Positions 34,822 to 47,867 of a DNA stretch of 64,000 nt are shown here, piece after piece (within the stretch, counting starts at the first letter, position 1; each line of letters begins with the position of its first letter). A program made the translations under genes and the position numbers. The stretch covers positions 114,938,095 to 115,002,094 of the forward strand of contig CM061920.1 of assembly GCA_031002005.1 (NCBI GenBank), read 5' to 3'. Below the pieces are notes generated by a model. It searched no databases. It was not told where the DNA came from and was given only the letters and a program-made list of their open reading frames with translations. Origin of the DNA: Vandiemenella viatica (taxonomy: Eukaryota > Arthropoda > Insecta > Orthoptera > Morabidae).

Positions 34822-35038
34822 TTTTTTTTTTTTTACTATGGCTTTACGCCTCGTTGACGGCTAAGGAATGGGAAGGAATTCGGCCATGGCCTTTTTGAAG
34901 GAAGCATCCCAGTATTCGCCTGGAGTGATTTGGGGAAACCATGGAAAACCCAAATCTGGATGCCCGGACGGGGATTCGAACCGCCGTCCTACCGAATGCA
35001 AGGCCAGAACGCTAACCGTTCACCCACCACACTCGGTT
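34822..35038 (-). repeat. tRNA-derived SINE, complete copy
   Basis: Read on the minus strand: tRNA-like head with A box TGGGTGAACGGTTAGCG (about 35009-35026) and a perfect B box GGTTCGAATCC (34972-34982), then a body with GGTTTTCCATGGTTTCCCC and GGCCATGGCCGAATTCCTTC, ending in a poly(A) tail (T run at 34819-34834). RNA polymerase III would transcribe it; mobility depends on a partner LINE. The best-preserved copy in the window. Confidence 0.85.
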
Positions 35039-35749
35039 TCAAAAGAAAGCTAAATTCACTAATATTCCGTAGTTTCAGGCAGTAGAAACTAAAGTAAATA
35101 AAATTTTAAACATTTTGTTAAACACACTTTCAATTTAAACATTTTTAACCATATGTTTTCTACAATTTCACGAACTAAAAAGTAAATTTCCGGAAAGAAC
35201 TAAAAATCTAGTATAACATAGTAAAGTTTCAGAACATTTCATGCAGGAGAACAGATTTTAGATCAATTTTAAAGTTTTTTTGTCACTAATCACAACATGG
35301 TAATTTTGAAATTTATATGCGAGTAAACCAAGCCACTTCAGTAATCAAAACAAGTTAGAACACGTAACTAAATTCAAAGAAAATTCAGCTAATAACATTT
35401 TTTCGATATAAGTAGCACTTCAATAATTATTAAACATAAACCAGATTAAACCCAATCTTTGTCAGACTCATAACTTTGCTATTATACCACCAATAACAAT
35501 AAAATTTACATAATTGGAATCGGGAATAAACATAGAACACGATAACACTAATTTTATCATGATAATTTGTAATTTAGCAGGGTCACCTAAAAAGTGCTCA
35601 AATTAAGATAGAATTCGGAGGTTCACCAATTAATTTTCGGAATTTTTTTAAAATTGCAAACGCAAACTAAACTCATTTACAAGGAAGCTAGTCATTTGAG
35701 AATTTTCACTAAACACTTTTTATAATCCTTGAAGGCCAGGCTATACACG

Positions 35750-36370
35750 ATTAAATTTTGAACTCATTCTATAAATTACACCTTTTTACACTATCTTTGG
35801 AAAGCGTCCATACACAGAGATCATCCGGCTAAGGGTATAAAGCTAGCTGCTCAGGGCGTCTGGCTGTCTTTATTGTTTCGTCTTTATCTTTCATCTGTAC
35901 CTGGGAACGTTGAGCGTATTGAACCTGCGCCGGCAAGTTTCGTGTGTCGGTTAGTAGCCGGAAACCGATAAGCCAGGTTAGGAACGTGTATTGACAATGA
36001 CGATTTTCTTTACCAAGTTTTGTGTTAACAACTATAATGAACTTATAAATTTTCTAAAGGGGTCTGTCGATAAATTCTCCTCCTCATAATCTTTTGGAAA
36101 TGTTTAGTTCGATTTGCCGGTTCAAATGTAAATGCAAAATTTTTAAATGTGACTTTGAAAATAAACTTCAGATTTTTTTCAAGTGAATTTTTTGTGTGTT
36201 TTCGTGGTAGACTGAAACCTTTCCTCAGCTATTGGTCCAAATAAGCTTTGTGGTGGCCGTTAAGGTTTACAGTTGATATCCAGGCGGCAACATGGTCTAT
36301 TTAAAATTATAGATGCAAATTCAGAGAACATTTTTCTACAAGGTAAACATTCAGCTAAGGTACCCTAAAC
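35750..36370 (+). repeat. Divergent LTR-like repeat, related to L1 in layout
   Basis: TATAAAG at 35836-35842 and AATAAA at 36160-36165 are spaced as in the L1 repeats. AATAAACTTCAGATTTTT and the later GTGGTGGCC...CAACATGGTC parallel AATAAACTTCAAATTTTT and GTGGCGACC...CTACATGGTC of L1. No second copy lies nearby, so it is a solo or truncated LTR if it is one. Confidence 0.45.
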
Positions 36371-37689
36371 CTATACTTTCTGCATTTATTTCGTGATTTT
36401 GCAAATCTGATAGTTTTTCTGTAAATTCATTAATTTACGGGAAAATAACCAAAATGGCCAAATTCAATATAAATGAATTTTAATTTAAAAAATTCCACAC
36501 GGAACATAATGCACATTTTACCTGAAAGAAACTTTTTACGTTATAAATATTCAATTTTCCATAGATAATCACTAAACTTATCAGCAACTCTTGAATATTT
36601 TCAATAATTTTAATCTAGCTAATAACTAAATACATTTATCAAAATTAACAACAATTTCTTTCATTAATAAAGTTTTTATTCAGTTTTTGAAAACTGTTCC
36701 TAAAATGATATCTATGATATTTTCAACATAAAATCACTTTTATTTATGAATTCAAAATGTTGTGCTTATGAATAACATGTAAGCACTAATCTCGTAATTT
36801 ATCTGAAACAGATTTTACAATCAAAGCATGAAAGTATTTTTATGAAAATTTTGACCTTCGAATTTCTCACCTTGTTGATTTTGTGCCATATGTTTTATGT
36901 TGATGAAATAATATAGCATATACTTATTCTTTTCTAAAATTTTTTTTATTGAAGTCTCTAAATGCCAAATATGGTCATACTAAATGTGAATAGAAAACTA
37001 TGGAAATTAAGAATTACAATAAATAAATAAATCCAACAAAGTTATCTCAGGCAAGGAAGCTACAATCTCTTACTACTAATAGTAACCTATGTGTAATTAT
37101 TTCTTTTTGTATGAAAGCGGGCGGGCCTAAAAGCAATTTTGAAAAATAATTCCGAATGCTTGATATTCATCTGTAAAGGGGCAGAGCAGACTTTAATATT
37201 GGGATACAGTATCAGATGAATAAACATAATGAGTATTTCCAGCTCCAGCAGTAGATGCGGCAGCATAATGAGACATACCTTATGTTTGATACTAAGAAAA
37301 CTCTGTCAAAAATGACTAGGCAGTTATCAAGTTATGTCAGATTATTCATAAAATAAATCTATGTTTACTTATATATTTGTCACAAAATTGTGGGTAGCAG
37401 AGGGAGCTTTGTACCAAACCTAATCTCTACTCTGATCATTTCAACCCTGAATGGCGCAAGAAATAATTCATAAAAGCATCAATGCAGCACTCTACTCATC
37501 TCATTTTATCCCTTCTGTTACTGCAGCCCACATTGGCTGTTGAATGAAGTATTTCATCGCACCCCTAAATGAAAATGAATGTACGCATGTTTATTAATAA
37601 AATCAAACAAAACCTCTGTCATCTGTCTACCAGAGAATCTCATCCCAATCTATAAATCAATTCTGTGACACATGTGTAACAACTTTGCC
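36371..37689. other. Non-coding AT-rich stretch
   Basis: No recognisable gene. Confidence 0.5.
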
Positions 37690-39130
37690 AATCAGCCACG
37701 AATCAAGCAGTAGTTCTCTGTACTGTGGATCACAAACAAAACACTAGTAGTCACAATCCAACGACAGCTCTGTATGCTATTCCTTTCTTGTGTATTACAA
37801 TTTTTCAAAATCTGACTTATGAATCGCAGATTAGAATTAGCTCTATCTACAACCAAATTAATGTACAGGTCCAATTTCGTGTTGCTCTGTACTGTTATCC
37901 CCAAATACTTCTGGTAATCGACTATATCAATAACTGAACTGTTTGCTTTGTACTCCTCAATAAATTTTTGTTTTTTTTGTTTTGTTTGTTTTTTGCACTT
38001 TATAGAATTCAGTGTAAGCTGCCATTCATCACAACACACCAAACTAACATCCAATTCACACTGAATTTCTAAACAATCAACCGTATTCCTGACTTCTCAA
38101 TAGATGACTGCATCTTCAGCGAACAATCTCAAACTGCTATTCCCACTGTCTCAAAGATCATTTATAAAAAATAAGTGATTGTATTATACTTCCTTGAGGA
38201 ATTTCTCTGTTAATGACAACGTACTGTGACCAACCAGTTTGAAAAATTTCTTAATCCATTCATAAATATGCAACAATATCCCTCGAATCTTTGTTAAAGA
38301 GTGGCTGTGAGGTACAGAACCAAAGGCTTTTAGAAAATGTGTCAACTCATGAACCTGCATCGGTGACTTTCATTAATTCATACGTAAATAGGACCAGCTA
38401 TGTTCAACACCCTCTCTTCTTCTGAAATCTGTGTTGGTTCAGTGCAAACAAATTATTTTGTTCTACAAAATGCAAAATGTTCAAGGATTTAATATTTTCC
38501 AGAACTCTACTGCAAACAGATGTTACAGATATGGGTCAGTAGTTTCTATGATCTCTTCGATCTCCTTTCCTGAAAATGGGAGTTACCTGTACAATTTTCC
38601 AATCAGTTGATTCTTTTTACAAAGGATTTACTGTACAGATCAGGCTGAAATGATCCAATTTAACTGCATTCTCTGAAAATCCCCTTACCATGATTCTATT
38701 GTGACCTACTGCTGTCGCTCACTTCAGGAGTTTTAATTGCTTTACAACCTGTTCATAGCAAATCCATCCTTAACTGCAAATGACATTCATCAATGAATGA
38801 TTTTTTTAAAAAAGAATATTAGCTTTGGCATGGTTTTAATTAAACTCAAATCTGTTGTAAATTAGTATAACATACTGATGTCATTCCAACTGACTTTTCT
38901 TACATGTGACCAAATTTTCTTAGGGTTATCTGCAAGGCTCTTAGAAAGAGTGTTGCAAATGAAATCATTAAAGGCCTCATACATCACATTTTTAACATGT
39001 CCTCTTCACAGCTAAGATTTCCAGGCTGCTGCAACACTCCATCTTTCTCATGCATGCCTGTATCTTCCTATGCTTTTTTAATACTCTTTCTATTCCATTC
39101 ATATACCGCACTATCTTTCCCTATCTTTCA
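37690..39130 (-). pseudogene. Degenerate CR1/L2-like LINE reverse transcriptase
   Basis: On the minus strand, fragments occur in the order expected of an RT: DWKIVQVTPIFRKGD followed by NYxPISVTSV, then an IPQGS-like block, then CDEWQLTLNSIKCK and YQKYLGITVQSN plus RANSNLRFISQILKNCN. They are in several frames with many stops, and the catalytic DD region is unreadable. An old copy that has lost all function. Confidence 0.7.
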
Positions 39131-39369
39131 TTTCCTATTTTGATGTATGTATGTCCATACTTCCCTTGACAATAAATTTGATCTCTTTAATAATGCCTCT
39201 TGTTAACTTGAATATATGGTAATTATACAACAGGTATATTCTGAAAAACTTTTAAGTTTGATGCTACACAATATTTATAAAACTCAACAGCAATTATATT
39301 GTAATTATGGAACAATATATATACATACTTAAGTGGTCAAGGCCCACAGCTGATGAGGTAACTACAACC

Positions 39370-40150
39370 GGATCGCCAGCCATCACCACTATAATGTGAC
39401 ATCGAGGTGCTCCAACCAGGGAACCGCCTTTGTCATAGCCAAATTTAAATTTTCGAGACTACCAGCAAGGGCGCACAGTGGGCAATCCTGCACAATGTGC
39501 GACACAGATTGTGAAACCTCACCGCAGTCACAGTACAGACAATCTGCCCAGCTCCAGGTGTGGAGAGTTGAAGCAGATCTTCCCAGATTACATCTACTAT
39601 GATTTAATTTACACCAAATTTACTGCGATAAGTTGAATCCTGGTAGTTTTAAGCTAATTTGCACAATGCCCTGTAGTGTTGACAATGCCCATTCTGATGT
39701 CCATCTATCTGTAGGGCTGAAGGAATTAGACTGACAGCAGTCTTCCAGGCAGGGCAACGTGACTTCAGCCATGTTTTGTATTCCATAATATCTCCATGGG
39801 TGGGAAGTACCTCTTTCAGATCTCTGGACCATAGTTTAATTAAGTCCTTTTGCTTTCCTATGTGAGTGGCTGGGATGTTGCTGAGCACCGGCAGCCACTG
39901 CATAGATGTATGTAGAAGTGTGCCAGTTAAGATGCACTTTGTTTGGCGAAGCTGAATATCCATGAACTGGGTGTGAGAGCTTTTGAGCCACACACTAGAG
40001 CATTATTCAGCTATTGAGCAAACCAAGGCAAAGGCTGTTGTTCTTAATGAATTTGAATTAACTCCGCATGAAGTACCAGCCACCCGCTGAAGTAGACAGT
40101 TCCGTCTTTTAAGCTTGGCAGCCGTATTCTGAAGGTACCCTTTGTAAGTG
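39370..40150 (-). pseudogene. LINE ORF2 C-terminal region
   Basis: The minus strand encodes VWLKSSHTQFMDIQLRQTKC, then MQWLPVLSNIPATHIGKQK and a C-terminal CDCGEVSQ..HIVQDCPLR knuckle. This is the thumb and C-terminal region of arthropod LINEs that usually read WLPVLSHI.PP and end in a CxCG-H-C knuckle. At least two frameshifts split it. The RT palm is absent. The knuckle is shared with the fragment at 14985-15235, so both may come from one family. Confidence 0.65.
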
Positions 40151-40316
40151 AGGACCTGTCTAATGTAACACCCCGTTATTTTGGCCTACTATTATTCTTC
40201 AGCATGTGGTCTCTGAACACTATCTTTGGCTGGTAGTTCATTTGTTTGTTGCTAAGGTGGGATGTAGCTATTTCTGCAATATAATCTTCCCAGATGTTCA
40301 GCTGTATCTATATCTA

Positions 40317-41320
40317 TAAAACGAAAACCGGATATATTTGTTATATAAAAACTCGGAAACTATGGAGCAGATTCCAATGGGGTTTTCACTGTTTTAAAGC
40401 TTAGAATCTTAATTCACTTGTCTGGCATGTCTTATGTTTCAACGTTAAATAATGTAGAAGCATTAAATGAAATTCTGAACGTGAGGAATATCACAGGAGG
40501 AATCACCAGATGCCGCATACTTCGCAATAAAAACTCGATTACAATACAATATCTCCGACCACAGCCTTTAATGAGCAATTTACAAAATAACCATTTTTTC
40601 ACACTCCACACTGAACAAAACTTGAAATATTGTTTCCTTTAATACGAGGTGTTTAGTTTTTAAACACATCGATGGCCGTATTGAATGCGAGGAATTAATA
40701 ACGAGAAGTCAGTAGAGATTTTCTTTGCCCACGATTTCTGGCGAAGTCTTTGACCACGAGCTTTAGTATTTGTTTCTGATATCACTCTTAGTGTTCTGTT
40801 AATCATAAAAGCAATTATTTACGATAATAATTTTCTGGATAAATTGCGTTCACACAGGTAATTAATTCTTATGCTGATGGTTTTTTTTTTTTTTTTTTTT
40901 TATCATTTGAAGTTTGTACTCAACCTTTAGTGTTAGGAATAATAACGGCATCAGGTGTTTGGAGCTGATAGATTCATTCCGTTTGCAGTAATTAATAAGT
41001 ACTCTGATGTTTTTTTTTATCAATAGGAGTTTGTATTAAATCTTTAGTGTTGAGAATAATAACGGCTTAGGACAACTGAACATTTTTTGGTATTAGGTTG
41101 CAATTCTGCGATACACGCGCGTGTTTCTGACGTAATTTAGCTTTTATTCATTTTATATTTTATCGCGTTGTTTAGTAATGCAATGGTTTTTAACATAAAC
41201 AGCAGTTTATGTTATGTCTATACTGTTGGAAAGTAACCTATTATGACAACTGAACGTTTTTTGGCATTACATTCTGCGCTGTACACTTGAGTTTCTGACA
41301 TAATCTAGCTTTTATTATTA
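40317..41320 (+). mobile_element. Helitron fragment (family H1), 3' end missing
   Basis: Begins A|TCTATATCTATAAAACG and matches the complete short copy at 51152-52001. The internal part beginning TTTTTTGG(T/C)ATTA and reaching the AATTTAGC/AATCTAGC block is present twice (about 41080 and about 41255). A T run (40880-40901) lies inside. The copy is cut by the SINE at 41325, and no CTAG end was found. Confidence 0.5.
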
Positions 41321-41324
41321 TTAT

Positions 41325-41474
41325 TATTATTTTATCTGCTTTACGTCTCTCTAACAGCGAGGTCTTTAGAGACAGGAAAGGATGGGGGGCAAGGAATGGG
41401 AAGGAATTCAGCCATGGCCTCTTGAAGGAAGCGTCCTGGCATTTGCCTGGAGTGATTTGGGAAACCATGGAAAG
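41325..41474 (-). repeat. SINE body, tRNA head missing
   Basis: Contains AACAGCGAGGTCTTTAGAGA and CCTGGAGTGATTTGGGAAAC on the plus strand, that is, the 3' half of the family on the minus strand. Directly abuts the 5' end of the R1-clade LINE. Confidence 0.75.
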
Positions 41475-41854
41475 TGAATTAAGATGGCCGCTGCATCGTG
41501 TCGCCAGTCGGGTCGCTCTCACTTTTGATCGCGATACTTGTTGAAAAACGAAACTTTAAGTGTTTGGTATAAAAGACATAGTTTAAGAAAGTATTCTAAG
41601 ACCTGTGCGCGAAGGGATGTAAAGCTTTTCGAAACGTTGAGTTTTTACCGAGTGATAATCGATTGATTGGTACGTGGCTGACATGCGAACAGTTCCTCGC
41701 CGCGAGCGCTGTCGTTTAGCTGAGTCGGCGCCTTCCAACCTGCCAGCGGTGCTCTGCCGAGTCAACGGCTACGCGCGGCGCACACGACGCGCCGGACACC
41801 TGATGCCGGCGATCAGGAGTCACTACAGTAAACAACTTTTATGCTGCCGCCAAC

Positions 41855-42978
41855 ATGGGGTCACCAGAAGAAAACTCTGACAGGGTTTTAAACCAGTGTA
41901 GTGAAAAAATTGGAAACGAGTATGTGGAACTGGTCAAGCATCTAAACGATTTTTGTGGCCAAAAACTCACTGAAGTTAGAGAAATAAAAGCTAAGCTAAC
42001 CTGTTGGGCAATAAACATCACCTTCTTGGAGGGCCAGTTGTCTCAGCTAGGAAAGGAAAATGAAACACTCAAAAAAGAAAACGAGCAACTCATACAAAAT
42101 AGAGGAGACATAGTCCCCAGCTATGCTGCAATGGCAAAATCTGGAGGATCGACTGGTGTGAATTCCAAAATCACTCAGTCCACAAAAAGAGCGGTTTTCA
42201 TTACTTCCAAAGGGGGGGGGGGGGGGAGAACCCGAAGCAAGTGGCTGAACAAGTTACAAAAATAATAAAACCTGGGAGGGATAAAATTATAATCAACAGA
42301 ATTCACACAACTAACAATGCTATTATAGTGGAAACAGAATCTCCTGAGGATTCGCAAAAAATTCTAAATAACAAGGAATTGGCTGATAAGATGCGATGCG
42401 AACTCCCTAGAAAACGAAGGCCACTCATGATTTTTTATGACATACCAATAACAATTCATGTAGACAACCTTGCTGATGCTGTCTACCAGCAAAACCTGGA
42501 GGATAAAATAGAGAAAGGACAATTTATGGATGGTTTTCAACCAAAATTTAAGACTGGACCTAGGGAAAGAGCAACAGTTCGTCAGGTTGTGGAGGTGAGT
42601 CCTTCTGTTAGGAAACTTCTGTTACAGCAAAAGAAAGTCTTCATAGAATTTTCTGCTATAGCAGTGAAAGACTACGTTGTCGTTCCAAAATGCAATAAAT
42701 GTTTGGATTTAGGACACGTCAGTAAGCATTGTAAGAAGAACAATAGTTCTTGTTCACACTGTGGAGAAGAAAACCACCAAAGGGATCAGTGCAAGAAAAG
42801 TTCTCAACCTTCAATATGCATACCGTGTAACAGACGGGGAAAAAGCTGCAACAAGAAGGGCAAAGAGTGTCCTACCTACCAATTACTACTCCTACAACGA
42901 GCTGTAAACAGGACTGATTATGGATGGTTTAATACAAGGAATAGATATGGGAAACGACATATACTCTCAACTGGCTAA
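41855..42978 (+). pseudogene. R1-like ORF1 (gag-like RNA-binding protein), frameshifted
   Basis: ORF1 proteins of this clade bind element RNA. The N-terminal part (41855-42210) has a predicted coiled coil around LGKENETLKKENEQ, then PSYAAMAKSG. A run of 14 G (42212-42225) breaks the frame; the remainder continues from 42241. The C-terminal part has three zinc knuckles: CNKCLDLGHVSKHC, CSHCGEENHQRDQC and a third CIPC..RRGKSCNKKGKEC. The R1 pattern of several CCHC knuckles near the end is clear. Length variation in the G run is the only lesion visible in ORF1 before the knuckles. Confidence 0.8.
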
Positions 42979-43563
42979 TATAATTAGGAAAATAGTTGAG
43001 GACACGGACGGACGACCACCTTATTACAGATTAACGAAATCTCTTCGAGTTCCGCCAGTCATCCCCGGAACCCTTATGTCAAAAGGATTGGTCTGGGTTG
43101 GAATAAAGACAGACCAAATTGGGTTGAACATTACTCACGACCTGTAGCGAGTCCAAAATTGGTGGAACAACCGCTGAAGATTGGAAACACAGCAGACAGA
43201 CGCAGTTCTATAAACCCTAAAACAATATACAGTGATTTTGAAACTAATTTAAAACTCGGTCGACTGGAGGAGGCGCCGAATCTCAATGTGGCGCTGAGGC
43301 ATCTAACTCGAATAGCGCATCCGGCCAGTAAATATATAACCTTCCCTCAGCTAGAAGCGATTGATCGCATACATCTAAAATCTATCAATCTTCCTACAGA
43401 GACTTCTCAGCTTCTATCTCTTGTGCATAAAGTCTTCGAAAGAAGGAATGAAACTTTTGATCCCGATCAAATATATAAACAGTACGTATTAACTCATGGG
43501 CGTATAGTTTTAGATTCAAAACTCCCATGGTCACAGTGCAATATCCACACCAGACATCCATAA
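42920..43563 (+). pseudogene. Extra coding-like segment between R1 ORF1 knuckles and ORF2
   Basis: After the last knuckle, about 640 bp keep coding character in two frames: one to 43147 (containing GTLMSKGLVWVGIKTDQIGL), then one from 43159 to 43563 (134 codons, containing LGRLEEAPNLNVALRHLTRI). The latter overlaps the possible ORF2 start. Typical R1 ORF1 proteins, as far as I know, end shortly after their knuckles, so this may be a C-terminal extension. I recognise no domain. Confidence 0.45.
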
Positions 43564-43571
43564 AACACAAA

Positions 43572-46500
43572 ATGTCTTGTAAGCTACGAATTGCACAACT
43601 AAACGCCAGGAGAAGCAAGTTGGTTTTGCAAGAGGTGAGGAAGCTGTCAGAGGAACATAAATGGGATGTCATATGGCTTCAGGAGACACATTCATGCTTC
43701 GGGAAGATTCCTTACATGCCGGTATCGTCACAGATAATCTCAACAGGTAGAAACCCTATGACAGCAATAGTAGTGCTATCCAGACAAGTTACTGTAACTA
43801 AGATAGTGCAGTTCTGTGATGAACATACGACATGTGTGGAGCTCACTGCTGACTGGGGTAGTGTAATTTTCGTCAACATGTATTTTCAATATAGTGATCC
43901 CATTGAACCATACATTGGGAAGATAAGAGAAGTGTGCACTGCCCTAGACAACAGACCAATAGTGATAATGGCTGACGCCAATGCTAGATCCGAACTCTGG
44001 CATAGCGGGGAGACAAATATGAGAGGCGAGCTTCTAGTGGAAGCTATTAGTGAACTGAATCTAGAAGTAAGAAATCTACCACATAAACCCTACACATATA
44101 GCAACCGAGCAGGAGCTAGGTCCAACATCGATGTAACATTGACCAATCTGCGAGGTGGGAACTTATTGAGGAATTGGAATGTTTTAGAATTTTTAACTAC
44201 CAGTGATCACAATGTTATTACTTTTGAGTGGGTCAGAGGGAGGAACGATTTTGACACATCGGAGGCGCAGACTTCCAAGGTGCATTACAACATCCGACAG
44301 GCAGACTGGAACAGGCTGAGGGAAAGTTTTACACAACAAGAAATCCTATTAGATGATAATGATGTAGATCGAGCCGCAAAGGACCCTACTCGGGCACTCC
44401 AAATATCAATGAGGAGATCTATTCCTCTTAAGAGAACCATTTGCACAGTCGACAGACCTTGAACTGATAGACTGCAAAGATACGACAAAGGATGCACAAA
44501 GCAAGAAAAGATTACCAACGTTGCCTCATCTACAACGTTAGAGGACAGCTCCTGGAAAGATATAGACAAATTAAGAGTGAATTCCGAGAACTGTTAATAC
44601 TAAGTAAACAAAAGAGTTGGGAAACATTTGTGAAAACAAACTTGTGTACAGACCACTGGGGTATCCCATACAAAATTGCAGCAGGGAAGGTAAAACCCCC
44701 AACTACACTGTCTACTGTACAGAAACAAGATGGAACCATGACTACGAGCTGAAAATCTTCTTCAGAAGTGTTACTCCAGGAACTCCTTCCAGATGATAAA
44801 ATGGAAGATGACGAGATGGAGCACAGAGCGCTCCATCTGGAAATTGACCAACATAGGCAAAGTACCACCGACACTCCTGATCTTGGAGGTAGTACAAGCA
44901 ATAAATGGCTTGTCCAGGAATAAAGCTCCGGGTCCGGATGGTATTCCAGCTGAAGTAGTACAAGAACTGGTAGTGCCAGTAGCCCCCACTCTGTGTAAGC
45001 TCTATAATGCATGCCTGCATCAGGGAAGAGCACCAAACATCTGGAAGCAGCGTGAGATATTAATCATCAAGAAGGGAGATGACAAGGATCCAAAATTACA
45101 TAAATCATATCGACCCATCTGCTTGCTAAACGTGCTGGGAAAAATACAAGAAAAGGTGCTGTGCAAGAGGTTACAAGAACATTGAGAGAAGGAAGGGATG
45201 AATCCTAACCAACATGGATTCAGAGCGGGGAGATCTACAGAAGATGCAATCAACCGGACAATGAATCTGATACAGAACTCAAATCAGAATTACGTGATAG
45301 GGGTTCTTGTTGATATATCTGGGGCATTTGATAATCTATGGTGGCCTGCACTTTTTGCACGGCTTAAGGAACTTAATTGTCCAAAGAACTTGTATAACAC
45401 CTTTAAAGATTACTGTAAGAACAGATATGTTAAACTTAGGTGTCCTGGAGTATACATTGATAAAAAACTAACAAAGGGTTGCCCACAGGGATCCATTTTT
45501 GGTCCGATATTTTGGAACATTGGGCTTGAACCAGGAGTGGCAAGGCTGCAAAGAATGCCGGAACTCCTGGGACTTGTTGCATTTGCAGATGACCTATTCT
45601 TAATTATAGAGGGTAAAACCAGAGCCGAAATTGAGGCTAAAAGCGCAAAGGTTCTACGTGAACTCAGTCGATGGTGCAGACAAGTCAAACTAAGATTAGC
45701 ACCTCAAAAAACCTGTTATATGATACTGAAAGGCAGATTACAGAGCAATCCAACCATTAAAATAGACGGAGTTACAATAAGAAGAAGTCCCTTCAGTCGA
45801 TACCTTGGTGTGAAATTAGACGAAAGTCTAAATTTTATGGCCCATATGGAGGAAGCATGTGGGAGAGCCACCTCAGTCATGAATAAATTAATCATTATGG
45901 GACAAAGGCGTTTCCAACTTTCACCGCTTGTTATTCGAATATACCACAATACAAAATTAACTTCAATTGTAGGGTATGCAGCCAGCATCGGGGCAAAACA
46001 CCTCAGAAAAGTAAAACCCAGCAAACTTTTGAGGAGGACACAGCGAAGTATTCTAATCACGCTGAGTGGTGCTTACAAAACAACAGCAACTGATGCCCTT
46101 ACCGTGGTACTGGGGGTGTGGCCTCTGGACTTGGAAGTTCGCAAGCGGGGAGCATTATACTGGCTCAGGAAAGGGAATCCGGAACAGGTAGAGAAAATCA
46201 CGGGAGCACCAGCAACAACAGCTGCAGAAGTAAAGAAATTGTTATTGGAAGAATGGCAGCAAAGGTGGAATGATAGCACAACAGGAAGAAGGACATATGA
46301 TATGTTTCCAAGTGTCTGTGAAAGGCTCAAAATGTCGCATCTTTTCCCATCGCCTGGGCTGGTACATTACATAACAGGTCATGGCCCTTACAACAGTGAA
46401 TAGCAAAGAAGAGGAGTAGTGGACAATGGTAGCTGTGACTGCGGAAGCGAGGGCACTCCGGAACATGTTGTATGGGAGTGTATTTCAACAGCGGAACAAA

Positions 46501-46736
46501 GAACCCCATATCAGCAAATATTACAGGGCAGGCGAATTTTTGACAAATTGCGTGAACAGGAATTGTGGTACTATCTTGATGAAGCTTGCAATCTGGCCTC
46601 ACAAGCAGCCAAAGAAAGGTTCTTGGCACTTAGAAATCGTTTCAACCGACAGCGACCGAGCAGTGATAATTCCCGAATAAAGAAACTCCCGATGGGTCGA
46701 AGGAGGACGCCTCTACTTCCAGAAGTCATCTCCTGA
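43572..46736 (+). pseudogene. R1-like ORF2: AP endonuclease, reverse transcriptase, zinc knuckle
   Basis: ORF2 nicks the target and copies element RNA into DNA. Endonuclease (43572-44240): RIAQLNARRSKLVLQEV, WLQETHS, MADANARSELWHS, SNIDVTLTN and TSDHNVITFEW. RT (about 44890-46060): NKAPGPDGIPAE, YRPICLLNVLGK, GVLVDISGAFDNLWWPALF (R1-type WWP), GCPQGSIFGPIFWN, and FADDLFLI with the catalytic Asp pair. C-terminus: CDCGSEGTPEHVVWEC (about 46435-46485). Lesions: frame changes near 44465 and 44880, and stops at 44750, 45183 and 46401. The catalytic motifs are intact, so inactivation is recent. Confidence 0.85.
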
Positions 46737-46900
46737 GGGAGGTAAGTTACTCCGAAGTGGCTGTGCCGGGAGTAAATGTGTAAAAGTGTCGTAAATATAC
46801 AAATTGAGAAACAGTGGGACAACAGTGAAATAAGTGATTTGTGTATGTGAAAGTTTCTTTGTATAATTATATATAGTAGAATTGTGTGTGAATGTATGTT

Positions 46901-47525
46901 ATTCAAATTACTAATTTACAGTATATATGTATATATCAAAAAACACTAACACATATCATATACATTCTTACACATTGTTAATTTAATTATGTAACAAATT
47001 TTTGTGAAATTTGATAAGTTTATGCGTTACTAACTTGTTTTACATCCTGAACAATATTTAACTATTAGCTGCAAACTATAATTTTATCTGATGTACCTCT
47101 TGTAATATATTGGAAATATGGGCCCAGAGTAGAAACTAGGGGCTGGGCTATTATGTACCAGGATATAAAAATAAACCAGGGAAAACCCTTTATTAATTTC
47201 ATAATTTATTGAATTGTTTGGTAATGCAGGTTTCACGTCAACCGTTGTGCCGCAATTTGATGATGAATTATTATATAACTCAATGAGACAGATAGAAAGT
47301 AAAAAAGATACACATCTCGCTTATCTCTCGAGATATAGAAAGTCAACTTATTTATAGGTATAGTTTCTTTTCCTTTTGACAACTATTTTCTTCTGCTTCA
47401 AACTGCATTTCAACTTAACCACAACCGCTAGAAAGAAAACAAAACTCCCATTGTACATGTCCAGCTTGTAGTACCGTGTGACTGGATTTTTTTGGGTCCA
47501 GGTTGTATTTCAAACTATCAACCTC
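46901..47525. other. Non-coding left flank of the GGQNK transposon
   Basis: Contains a dispersed-repeat unit at about 47240-47340 that is nearly the inverse of one at 50515-50610 on the other side of the transposon. Confidence 0.5.
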
Positions 47526-47867
47526 AATTGAGGCACTTAGAAGCCAAGGGGTATAAGTGACAAATATGTACTTTTGAGAAAATCGAGTCCAAAGTTTAAA
47601 GAGTTCAGAAAATTCCATGTGGTCTTTAATAATGCAGCCATGGTAGGTTCTTCTTTTTCATACTTTTCCCTGTTTATGCAGGAAATTTGAACCCATATAA
47701 TGCAATTCCAACTTAGTAATAATTATTTTTTTTGCATAAAGTGTCACTTATACCTCTTGGCCTCCAAGCGTAAAGTTGACGTTTGGTTAATCAAAAACAC
47801 ATGTACATTGACAAAGACCTTTATTTTGGTCACATATTAAGATTACAAACATGAATATTAATGAAAT

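Larger units (their letters stand above)
41475..46900 (+). mobile_element. R1-clade non-LTR retrotransposon, near full length
   Basis: Includes a GC-rich 5' UTR (41475-41854), ORF1 with zinc knuckles, ORF2 with AP endonuclease, RT and a C-terminal zinc knuckle, and a short 3' UTR. The 3' boundary is approximate. R1 elements proper insert in 28S rDNA; no rDNA flanks this copy, so it belongs to a non-rDNA branch or is displaced. Confidence 0.85.

Noticed and set aside
39370..40150. Assignment to a named LINE clade
   Set aside because: Only the C-terminal region survives, which is not enough to choose between RTE, Jockey and related clades.
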